Source: Planctomycetota bacterium
GTDB taxonomy: Bacteria > Planctomycetota > Phycisphaerae > Sedimentisphaerales > Anaerohalosphaeraceae
Length of the DNA stretch: 16,556 nt
Assembly: GCA_030637065.1 (NCBI GenBank)
Contig: DAOVVQ010000056.1
Coordinates: 1-16,556, forward strand
Direction: 5' to 3'
The position numbers and the translations under genes were made by a program. Below are positions 7,080 to 14,159 of this stretch, in pieces. Position 1 is the first letter of the stretch, and the number at the start of each line of letters is the position of its first letter. The notes beneath the pieces are model-generated. The model was given only the letters and a program-made list of their open reading frames with translations, was not told where the DNA came from and ran no database searches.

Positions 7080-10000
7080 TTACGGGAACAGGACATTGTT
7101 ACGCTGATAGTCCGCACCCAGTTCTGCAAGGTCTGCGATGTTGAATACGCCATCGTTGTTGAGATCGGCACCGCCGCCAAAGATGTTCCTCGGAGAGCTT
7201 ACCGAGGCCTCGTCGGCCAGGTACACAACGTTCTCCTGCGTCAAGGCATAGTCAAACATCTTGAACTCGTCGATCAGGCCGCCAAAGGTGTTCGAGCCGG
7301 TGTTAGGCATTCTCAAGTTGGTTATAGTGCCTGGGAACGCATCGGGGACGGTTTTTTCTTCCGTCAGGATTCCGTTGACGTATATGGCGTTTCTGTTGTT
7401 GTCATAGTCGTGGACATACGCCAGGTGGACCCAGTTCCCTTCCAGATCACTGATGTCAGCAGCTTCGCCGACAGTTTCAATGCCGGTGCCGCCGGCCTCA
7501 GCGTTGCCGTTGGAATCGTACTCAAGCTTCCACCAGGTGGCCTTGCCATTGGCCTTCATCTGGAAAACTCTCTGTGTTGCGAGTTTTCCGCGATTGACAA
7601 GCCGAATCGGGTCAGGCTTTACCCACACAGAAACCGAAGCGTTGTCGTTGGGACTAAACGAGAAGCTGGTGGTCTCCATCTTGCTGTCGGTAGCGAGGTC
7701 GTAGTCGACCCGCATGCTGTGGCTGTTGCCCGGTGCAGAAGTATCCGTCGGTGCGAATTCGGCATCCTGTGACGGATTGGCGCCGCCTGTCTTCGCCGTG
7801 GTGTGACCGTACTCGCCGGTAAACGTTTTCGTGCCGTCAAAGGTTAGCCCATCATAGGTAAAGTGCATCACGGGAGCTGTCCCAGGAGCACTGCCTGTAA
7901 CGGTATCCGGATTCATATCGACGAGCCATCTCTCAGCAAGGTTTACCACCTCGTTAACGTCAGCAGCGCAGTCACTGTTGTTGAAGTAGAAATCGACAAC
8001 TCTCGTCAGACAACGCGTGGAATAGAGCTGGAACAGGTCAAAGTAGACAGCACCGCTCTCGGTACCTTCGCCGTCACCTATGCTGATGGTCATGCTCTTA
8101 ATGGCGCTTCTGTCGGCGCCGCCCACAAAGGCGTCAAGACTGACATCGACGTTGTCCCAGTTGGCCCAGAGATACTCATCCCAGTCCTCAAGGTCGCCTT
8201 CGCCGGGCGTTAAAGTCTGCACGGCATTGACGTCGTTGTCGTCGATAAGAGTAATGGTAAGGACACCAGGATCGTCGTTACCGGGTCCGCCGTGGAACTG
8301 GAACCGCAGGGCTGCGGTATTAGATCCGGCGACGCTCATGTCCTTGAGGTGGCTGAATGTAGCCGTAACAGCGGACAGACCGTTGGGCTCGTTGTAGACG
8401 AGCTTTAAGGACTGTGCTGTTGCCCCTGAGTCATCGGTGGGCTCCTGATCAATATTGCCGTTGATTAGGACCACGGTGGGCTCATCCGACGTGCTGGTGC
8501 CGGAGGCTGCCCATGTGGCATTCATGCCGACGAGTCCGTCGGTGAAGTTGTCGATTCGTGACTTGACGTCAACGTCAAAGCTGGTGACATCGCCTTCCAG
8601 AGCACCGGACGGGGTATTTGCGACCAGCTTCCAGTAGTAGGTTGCCGTTGATCCGCCGTAATTGACGTCCCCACTTAGTGCCAGATCAGGCCTGTAGAGC
8701 TGTGTGATATCAGCGATCTTGACGCTGGAATCACCTGCGATGACCAGCGCCTCATCGGTGCCGATGTACAGGTCAGTGGTTGTAGCAGTGTCGCCGCCTG
8801 TCCATGAGAGACTATCTTCGTCCGCATTGCCCGGTGTTACTGCTGTATCCTGGGCTGGAGTTACATTGATCGGAAGATCGACCGATGCGAAGGTCCACTC
8901 CGGACCAGGTGTTGCGCCATCGTCGCCGATAACGTACCACGTGTAGCTTGTGCTTGTTGCCAGCGGGCCGATCGTGAACGGGAATGTTACCGTGTCGCCG
9001 ATGGGGGCTGCGGTGCCTATGCTGACGATAGCACCTGCTGATGGGCCGAAGAACACTTCAAAGTTGTTGCCCTTCTGTGCCTTCCAGCTCAATTCTGCAA
9101 GAAGCGGGTCTACGCCTAATGCTCCGTCGGCAGGTGAAGGATTGTACATGCCGTTGGGATCATAGAGGACGCTGAGCTTCGGAATATTGGAGCCTTTTTC
9201 CTTGGTGTACCAGCCCTTGTTCAGGTTACTGTCGACGAGAACGAGCTGCAGTGTTGTCTTGCCGTCTGGTGTCTGCACGAGATCCGAAAGGGCATATTCC
9301 ACTCGTTCCTTTTGGACCTGGGGGCCAGCCTGAGTAGCGACTACTGCGCCCTTAACCAGAACGTTGTTAGCGTCTGACAGTTCATGTTCGAACCATTCGC
9401 CGCCGTCGCCATAGGTAGTGGCATAGATGGCACTGTCGAAGGTGGCATCGGCAAACGGAACGGCGCTAAATGTTGCGGAAAGAACGCTGCCGCTAACCGC
9501 ACTCGTGTCGAACTTGACGTAAGCGCGTCTGAGCTTGGCGTTTGTCCCTTCCCTGCTATCCATTTCGTTGTCAGCGCCATTGACATCATCTTCGTTGCTG
9601 CCGCCGCGGGTAAATGTATCGTCCGTGAGCTCGACATCGTCGAGGAACTTGAACTGATGCTCATAGACTGTGATGTCGACCAATTCGTTAGCGTCCTTGG
9701 CCTCTGTGATACCCATGGCGTCCTCATGTGCTTCCAGTCGAAGCGTATAGACACCTGCGGCGCCTGAGAAACCTGCCGTAGTGATAAGGCTGCCGGCATC
9801 GCCAAACGCAACAGCCCCGCCCGCGGGACCGTCTTCGAGGTACCACGTCGTGGTTACTACGCTAAACTCGCCGCCTTCATCGTCGTCGGGAGTGGTGTAA
9901 GAACCGGTGACAGTAATGTCGCCACCTGTAAGTGATGACGTGCTCGGCGCACTTGCGGTAAGGTTCTGGAAGTTCTTATTATTGACGACCGTCCTGGTTG

Positions 10001-11021
10001 CCGTCGCGTTGGGATCGGCATAAAGGTCGCCGTCATAGCCTTCCAGATGCATCACAAAGATACCAACGGGCAGGTCAATATTCGGGTCCGGTGTGTCGCT
10101 GGCATCATACCTGGGTCCGCCGATACCGTCGGTCTTCCAGAACACAGGTTCCGGGATAGCAGACGTTGCCGAGGTCAGTGCCCAACTTGGCGCCGCTGGA
10201 CCGGGTTTGTCGTCGTCCTCGAAAAACGAACCGTTCAATGACTGCGGGAAGTTAAAGAAGTAAGGTGTAGCCTTTACGTTCTTCTTCTGGTTGTCACCGA
10301 TCCTGGGATCGGGCGGTGCATTTATCGTAGGATCCTGCTCCCACACGATGTCATCGATCATAATATTATCCTTCTCTTCAACTATGCGCAAGAAGAAGCC
10401 GCCACCGGTTATGTTACCCAGTTCGGTGGTAAGGACAATACCGGTTACGCCGTCGGGGACCAGTGCCGCTTCGTCGCCGTCTGCCATTGAATAGATCGTG
10501 GCATTAGTACCAGCGCTAAGTGAGTCCCATGTTGCGGTCGCTGGGTCGAAGTCGTAAGGCGCCTTGTTGCCATCGCCACCAGCGGTATCATTGATAATCA
10601 CGGGGGCGTCACTGACGTACCAGACGCCATCGGCCTTAAGGAGTATGGAGACTTCGACGTCTGCCATTGTGTTTTCCTCAGCCACGAACTTGAGTTTTGC
10701 GCCATTGCTCATGATAAGCGATGGAAACTCCGTGTAGGCGTAAGCCCCGCCGATTGTCGCCGGCCACTTGCCAAGTTTAACGCCGGCGGCGCCTACCTCC
10801 ACGAGATGACCGCCGATCTTGGTGCCGGTATAAGTGTTGTAACCACCCCAGGTAAGCCCCGAACCAGTCTGCGTCAGCACTGTCTCGTCGGCTGCACCAA
10901 CGCCGTCTATGGTGCCCACGGTGCCAAACGGCTCCATTACAGGGCCTACTGCCTGTGCCACATTGGCTGTGATGGCGACCATCGCCACCAATACTGTTAA
11001 CAAACATAATTTCCTAAACAT
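7080..11021 (-). CDS. Giant secreted multidomain protein (PKD/DNRLRE/FN3/LamG, split dockerin), paralogue
   Basis: A protein of about 1313 aa with a signal peptide (MFRKL, hydrophobic core, AQA cleavage near residue 24). The start at 11021 has AGGAGG (11028-11033) 6 bases upstream; an in-frame ATG at 11081, also with GGAGGAG, would add 20 residues before the signal peptide. Approximate order: N-terminal beta-rich region 25-230; two PKD/Ig-like modules from about 232 and 345, one fewer than the paralogue; DNRLRE-like module 460-620 (DDTFTRGG, AYVKFDTS); two FN3-like modules 620-815; CBM-like beta-sandwich 817-1005; half dockerin SDCAADVNEVVNL near 1012; LamG 1050-1268; second half dockerin DLNNDGVFNIADL near 1284; C-terminus NNVLFP. 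The motif FWKTDG-x-GG-x-R in a PKD module is shared with the paralogue. Likely a surface or secreted binding protein; ligand unknown. Confidence 0.9.
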   Translation of the reverse strand: MFRKLCLLTVLVAMVAITANVAQAVGPVMEPFGTVGTIDGVGAADETVLTQTGSGLTWGGYNTYTGTKIGGHLVEVGAAGVKLGKWPATIGGAYAYTEFPSLIMSNGAKLKFVAEENTMADVEVSILLKADGVWYVSDAPVIINDTAGGDGNKAPYDFDPATATWDSLSAGTNATIYSMADGDEAALVPDGVTGIVLTTELGNITGGGFFLRIVEEKDNIMIDDIVWEQDPTINAPPDPRIGDNQKKNVKATPYFFNFPQSLNGSFFEDDDKPGPAAPSWALTSATSAIPEPVFWKTDGIGGPRYDASDTPDPNIDLPVGIFVMHLEGYDGDLYADPNATATRTVVNNKNFQNLTASAPSTSSLTGGDITVTGSYTTPDDDEGGEFSVVTTTWYLEDGPAGGAVAFGDAGSLITTAGFSGAAGVYTLRLEAHEDAMGITEAKDANELVDITVYEHQFKFLDDVELTDDTFTRGGSNEDDVNGADNEMDSREGTNAKLRRAYVKFDTSAVSGSVLSATFSAVPFADATFDSAIYATTYGDGGEWFEHELSDANNVLVKGAVVATQAGPQVQKERVEYALSDLVQTPDGKTTLQLVLVDSNLNKGWYTKEKGSNIPKLSVLYDPNGMYNPSPADGALGVDPLLAELSWKAQKGNNFEVFFGPSAGAIVSIGTAAPIGDTVTFPFTIGPLATSTSYTWYVIGDDGATPGPEWTFASVDLPINVTPAQDTAVTPGNADEDSLSWTGGDTATTTDLYIGTDEALVIAGDSSVKIADITQLYRPDLALSGDVNYGGSTATYYWKLVANTPSGALEGDVTSFDVDVKSRIDNFTDGLVGMNATWAASGTSTSDEPTVVLINGNIDQEPTDDSGATAQSLKLVYNEPNGLSAVTATFSHLKDMSVAGSNTAALRFQFHGGPGNDDPGVLTITLIDDNDVNAVQTLTPGEGDLEDWDEYLWANWDNVDVSLDAFVGGADRSAIKSMTISIGDGEGTESGAVYFDLFQLYSTRCLTRVVDFYFNNSDCAADVNEVVNLAERWLVDMNPDTVTGSAPGTAPVMHFTYDGLTFDGTKTFTGEYGHTTAKTGGANPSQDAEFAPTDTSAPGNSHSMRVDYDLATDSKMETTSFSFSPNDNASVSVWVKPDPIRLVNRGKLATQRVFQMKANGKATWWKLEYDSNGNAEAGGTGIETVGEAADISDLEGNWVHLAYVHDYDNNRNAIYVNGILTEEKTVPDAFPGTITNLRMPNTGSNTFGGLIDEFKMFDYALTQENVVYLADEASVSSPRNIFGGGADLNNDGVFNIADLAELGADYQRNNVLFP

Positions 11022-11027
11022 AAACGT

Positions 11028-11033
11028 CCTCCT
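11028..11033 (-). promoter_or_regulatory. Ribosome binding site of giant gene 2, preferred start
   Basis: AGGAGG 6 bases before the ATG at 11021. A second good site, GGAGGAG (11088-11094), serves the in-frame ATG at 11081. Two well-placed sites for one reading frame are unusual; 11021 is preferred because it gives a normal signal peptide. Confidence 0.8.
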
Positions 11034-11084
11034 TTCAAAAATAGTATTAATTAACTCACACGAGAATAAATTTTCGTTCATAAG

Positions 11085-11249
11085 CTACTCCTCCAACAAT
11101 ATTAAAAACGGTTTGAATATTTCAGATGCTTTCGGTCCACACCGAAAACCATGAATCGCAGTTGATAGATGGACAATGGCTCTGGCTTGTGTATAGACGC
11201 AGACGTAAACTGATCCTGACTTGACATGCTTTCCACAAATGCTCCTCAT
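11085..11249 (-). CDS. Possible 54-aa leader ORF upstream of giant gene 2
   Basis: The frame begins at an ATG at 11249 preceded by GGAGG with a 4-base gap, encodes 54 residues (starting MRSICGKHVK) and ends at a TAG three bases before the ATG at 11081; its final GAG GAG codons lie within the Shine-Dalgarno for that ATG. The product resembles nothing I know. It lies inside the long predicted leader of giant gene 2, so it could be a regulatory upstream ORF, or a chance frame. Confidence 0.25.
   Translation of the reverse strand: MRSICGKHVKSGSVYVCVYTQARAIVHLSTAIHGFRCGPKASEIFKPFLILLEE
11130..11147 (-). repeat. Leader hairpin TTTCGGT/ACCGAAA
   Basis: A perfect 7-bp stem with a 4-base loop in the predicted 5' leader of giant gene 2. 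It could be part of a leader RNA fold. There is no T-tract. Confidence 0.35.
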
Positions 11250-11491
11250 TTATCCTCCACAAGCTCTCTCGCACAAGCTCACTCTCCAGACCAGATCGCC
11301 TCAGCCCGGAACAAATCCGCTGCTGCCAGCCGTTTCGTTTTGGCGCTGCCGCCATCGGCCCGCACACACGCGGTACTAATTTAAGGAACAGAACCCGCCC
11401 TCCATGTGCAGGCAATAATAACCCCTCGCGGCCCTCGCTCCGTCGGCCAGACAAGAGGATATATCGGCTCCCTCGCAACCATTCAATTCTC

Positions 11492-11520
11492 AGTATATCG
11501 TATCCCGAAAATTAATGCAA
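11492..11520 (-). promoter_or_regulatory. Candidate sigma-70 promoter for giant gene 2
   Basis: On the minus strand TTGCAT (11515-11520), a 17-base spacer, then TATACT (11492-11497). Transcription would start near 11485, leaving a leader of about 460 bases before the preferred start codon. The position upstream of giant gene 2 supports the call; it is not tested. Confidence 0.5.
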
Positions 11521-11542
11521 GGGAAATCCCTGATTTTTATTA

Positions 11543-11579
11543 GCCATTTTGCGCAGCCCAAAACGGCATTTTGCGCAAT
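11543..11579. repeat. Dispersed TTTTGCGCAA repeat pair, copy 2
   Basis: CATTTTGCGCA, then AAACGG, then CATTTTGCGCAA, matching the arrangement at 251-295 with a shorter spacer. It sits in the divergent region just beyond the candidate promoter of giant gene 2. Confidence 0.45.
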
Positions 11580-11640
11580 CCCTGATTTGCGGGGACATTT
11601 GCAGAGCTGCGCCACAGTTCGCAGCGCCGGGTGGCAGCGT

Positions 11641-11658
11641 GTCCCGATTTATCGGGAC
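11641..11658. repeat. Hairpin GTCCCGAT/ATCGGGAC
   Basis: A perfect 8-bp inverted repeat with a 2-base centre, about 60 bases upstream of the -35 of the sigma operon promoter. It could be an operator or a dispersed palindrome. There is no T-tract. Confidence 0.4.
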
Positions 11659-11717
11659 CGATGGTCGTATACCGGCATCCACCATCGTCTTGGCTCCGCA
11701 AAAACCAAATTTAGCCT

Positions 11718-11746
11718 TTGACGCAGGCCACAGCGGGGGTTATATT
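11718..11746 (+). promoter_or_regulatory. Candidate promoter of the sigma-factor operon
   Basis: TTGACG (11718-11723), a 17-base spacer, then TATATT (11741-11746): near consensus for the housekeeping sigma factor, about 150 bases upstream of the sigma-factor start. An additional ECF-type autoregulatory promoter might exist nearby but I could not identify one. Confidence 0.5.
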
Positions 11747-11896
11747 CCGGGTGTAAGTGGGTCCGGTTTAGGCCTGTAGGCGGCAAGATCGGGGCTGGGG
11801 AGAGATTTTTATTGAATAATGCGTTGGGTGACGTGTCTATATTAATGATAAGGACAGGTTTCGGCGGATAAACGAGACCGGACGGGCTATAGGCAG

Positions 11897-12493
11897 ATGG
11901 GAGTTGGAAAATTGCACAGCGTATGTGATCAGCAGACACTGGCGATACAGCGCTGCCAGCGGGGCCGTCCGGAGGCGTTCGAGTGGATTGTCAATAGATA
12001 TATGAAACAGGCGTATTCCATCGCATTAGGGCTTGTAGGCAATCGAGACGATGCCTTAGAGCTTTCGCAGGAGGCATTTTACAGGGCCCTGCGCAACATC
12101 GACAAACTCAAATCACACAGCAAATTCTTCCCCTGGTTTTACCAGATCCTGAAGAACCTCTGCTTTACGCACCTGAGAAAACGCGTCAGCCGCTCGACCG
12201 GCAATCTCGAGGAAACGGGTTATCTTCCCGCTGAGGCTACGGGCACAGCATGGTTCGACCCGGAGGCCGTCGCAGAGGCCAATGAGACCAAAAGTAAGGT
12301 GTGGGAGGCGATAGGGCGGCTCAAGGAAAAACATCGGGAGGTGATAATATTGCGACATTTTCAGAATATGTCTTACGACGAGATTGCCGAGAACCTGTTT
12401 TGCAGCAAGGGGACGGTGATGAGCAGGCTTTATCACGCGCGTAAGAAACTCAAAGTGATGTTGGACGATCAGAAAGGAGGTAGGCATATATGA
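11897..12493 (+). CDS. ECF-type RNA polymerase sigma factor
   Basis: A 198-aa sigma-70 family protein of extracytoplasmic-function size. Region 2 lies at about residues 26-95 (AFEWIVNRYMKQAYSIA, DDALELSQEAFYRAL, FPWFYQILKNLCFTHLRKR); region 4 at about 135-187 contains the helix-turn-helix (LKEKHREVIILRHFQNMSYDEIAENL, then SKGTVMSRLYHARKKLK). Region 3 is absent, as expected for ECF factors. It directs RNA polymerase to a specific promoter set. Its stop overlaps the start of the next gene by four bases (ATGA), a zinc-finger anti-sigma factor, fitting the usual sigma/anti-sigma pairing. The Shine-Dalgarno before the ATG at 11897 is weak, so a TTG a few codons downstream is an alternative start. 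Confidence 0.92.
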   Translation: MGVGKLHSVCDQQTLAIQRCQRGRPEAFEWIVNRYMKQAYSIALGLVGNRDDALELSQEAFYRALRNIDKLKSHSKFFPWFYQILKNLCFTHLRKRVSRSTGNLEETGYLPAEATGTAWFDPEAVAEANETKSKVWEAIGRLKEKHREVIILRHFQNMSYDEIAENLFCSKGTVMSRLYHARKKLKVMLDDQKGGRHI

Positions 12494-12936
12494 CCTGCCC
12501 GGATTACAAGGACCTCATGATGGGGTACCTTGATGACGAACTCGACGATGCTCAGAAACAATCGTTCGAGGATCATCTCGCCTCGTGCCAGGACTGCTCC
12601 GGCGAGCTTGAGGGGTTCAGGGAGCTAAAGCAGATCACCGACCAGGTCGCGCTCGTAGAGCCGGAAGATAAGATATGGCAGGACTACTGGTCGGGCATCT
12701 ATAACCGCGTCGAGCGGCGGATCGGGTGGATATTGTTTTCGGCTGCGGCGATCCTGCTGCTGATTTACGGCGGCTTTCGGCTGATCGAGGCGCTTATCAA
12801 GGACCCGACGGTGGATATAATATTGAAAGCCGGCCTGCTCGCGATCATCGCCGGGCTTGCGGTGCTGTTCGTTTCGGTGCTGCGGGAGAGGATCCATTTC
12901 TGGAAAAGGGACCGTTACAAAGACGTAAGGAGATGA
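12490..12936 (+). CDS. Zinc-finger (zf-HC2) membrane anti-sigma factor
   Basis: A 148-aa protein. The N-terminal cytoplasmic part carries the zinc-binding anti-sigma motif H29-x3-C33-x2-C36 (HLASCQDC) with Cys3 as a likely further ligand, as in the ZAS family. It should hold the upstream sigma factor inactive. Two hydrophobic segments (about 78-99 and 109-131) are joined by only about ten residues, with a basic C-terminus, so both ends are probably cytoplasmic and there is almost no external sensor domain. The start is set by AAAGGAGG inside the end of the sigma gene, with translational coupling through ATGA. Confidence 0.9.
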   Translation: MTCPDYKDLMMGYLDDELDDAQKQSFEDHLASCQDCSGELEGFRELKQITDQVALVEPEDKIWQDYWSGIYNRVERRIGWILFSAAAILLLIYGGFRLIEALIKDPTVDIILKAGLLAIIAGLAVLFVSVLRERIHFWKRDRYKDVRR

Positions 12937-12940
12937 TACG

Positions 12941-13255
12941 ATGATCTTATCGACAACACATACTATCGAGGGCAAGAAAATCGTCAAACAATTAGGGCTC
13001 GTCCGCGGCAATACCATCCGCGCCAGGCACATAGGCAAGGACATCATGGCTGGACTGAAGAACGTCGTCGGCGGCGAGATATGCGGTTATACGAAGATGA
13101 TGGCCGAATCGCGCGAGCAGGCGATCGACAGGATGGTCGAAGAGGCAACGGAAAAGGGAGCCAACGCCATCGTCGGCATGAAGTTCGCCACATCGATGAT
13201 CATGCAGATGGCATCGGAAATATTAGTCTACGGCACAGCCGTAATCGTGGAGTGA
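12941..13255 (+). CDS. YbjQ/UPF0145 (DUF74) family protein
   Basis: A 104-aa protein matching the YbjQ family: N-terminal TTHTIEGKKIV, the conserved LGLVRGNTIRARHIGKDI, the GGEICGYTKMM turn, the helix with REQAIDRMVEEA, GANAIVGMKF, and the C-terminal YGTAVIV. Length is typical of the family, which forms small, probably pentameric cytoplasmic assemblies, sometimes described as putative heavy-metal-binding; the function is not established. AAGGAGA precedes the start, four bases after the anti-sigma stop, so it is part of the operon. No membrane segment was seen. Confidence 0.9.
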   Translation: MILSTTHTIEGKKIVKQLGLVRGNTIRARHIGKDIMAGLKNVVGGEICGYTKMMAESREQAIDRMVEEATEKGANAIVGMKFATSMIMQMASEILVYGTAVIVE

Positions 13256-13256
13256 T

Positions 13257-14159
13257 ATGAACGCGGTAACGATCTCAAGAGTGTGCAAGTCCTTTGGTTC
13301 GGTCCGTGCGGTCGACGAACTGTCCGTGCAGGTCCCTGCGGGGAGCATTTACGGCTTCCTGGGCCCCAACGGCGCCGGCAAGACGACCACTATTCGCATG
13401 ATCATGAATATCCTCCGCCCCGACAGCGGCAGTGTCGAGGTTTTCGGCAACGGTTCAGGCGACAAACGCAGGCCTGCTATAGGCTATATGCCGGAGGAGC
13501 GGGGGCTTTATCGAAAGATGAAGGTCCAAAAGGCGCTTGCTTATTTTGGCGCGATCAAAGGCCTTCGCGGCCCAGGGCTCAGCGGGCGGGTGGCCAACTG
13601 GCTTGGGCGAGTGGGTCTGGCTGACTGGGCCGACAAAAAGGTCGAAGAGCTTTCGCGGGGGATGCATCAGAAATTGCAGTTCGCCGTTACGGCGATCGAC
13701 GAGCCGGAACTTTTGATCCTTGACGAGCCGTTTTCCGGCCTCGATCCGGTCAATCTCGATCTGATCAAGGCGATTATTCTTGAAATGCGGAACGAGGGCA
13801 AGACGGTCCTGTTTTCCACACACGTGATGGACGAGGCCCAGCGGCTTTGCGACCGCATTGTCCTGATAAACACCGGCAGGGTCGTCCTCGAAGGCAGCGT
13901 CGAGCAGATTCGCAGGGACCACACAGCCGATGTCGTCAGCGTCCAACTGGGCGGTGATACGGGTTTTGTCGCCGGTTTGAGTATGGTCGCCGGCGTGATC
14001 GCTAAGGATAACCGTCTGGAGATCAGTCTGGCGGACGGCTGTGATTCGCAGGACTTGCTCCAGGCCCTGATCGGCAAGACGCCGGTCCTGGCCTTCGAGG
14101 TCAAGACGCCGTCGCTGCATGAGATATTTATCAAGGAAGTGGGGGCGGGCAATGCGTAA
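13257..14159 (+). CDS. ABC transporter ATPase, NatA-like
   Basis: A 300-aa nucleotide-binding subunit of an ABC-2 type exporter. Walker A GPNGAGKTT is at residues 36-44; GYMPEERGLY in the Q-loop region near 76-85 is typical of the NatA subfamily; the ABC signature LSRGMHQKLQ is at 132-141; Walker B LLILDEP at 152-158 with the D-loop GLDP following; H-loop His189 (STHVMDEAQ). All catalytic motifs are intact. A C-terminal extension of about 90 residues fits the DUF4162-type tail of this subfamily. It starts one base after the YbjQ stop and overlaps the permease gene by eight bases. Substrate unknown; NatAB exports Na+ in Bacillus, but the family is broad. Confidence 0.93.
   Translation: MNAVTISRVCKSFGSVRAVDELSVQVPAGSIYGFLGPNGAGKTTTIRMIMNILRPDSGSVEVFGNGSGDKRRPAIGYMPEERGLYRKMKVQKALAYFGAIKGLRGPGLSGRVANWLGRVGLADWADKKVEELSRGMHQKLQFAVTAIDEPELLILDEPFSGLDPVNLDLIKAIILEMRNEGKTVLFSTHVMDEAQRLCDRIVLINTGRVVLEGSVEQIRRDHTADVVSVQLGGDTGFVAGLSMVAGVIAKDNRLEISLADGCDSQDLLQALIGKTPVLAFEVKTPSLHEIFIKEVGAGNA

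Larger units (their letters stand above)
11250..11896. other. Divergent intergenic region between giant gene 2 and the sigma-factor operon
   Basis: Holds promoter-like elements for each direction (11492-11520 minus, 11718-11746 plus), one TTTTGCGCAA repeat copy and a hairpin at 11641-11658. Open frames here (for example 11122-11478 and 11649-11939 on the minus strand) have no recognisable motif and I do not call them genes. Confidence 0.5.

Noticed and set aside
11649..11939. Minus-strand open frame of 96 codons in the divergent region
   Set aside because: It overlaps the promoter and start of the sigma-factor gene, has no Shine-Dalgarno, and shows no recognisable motif.
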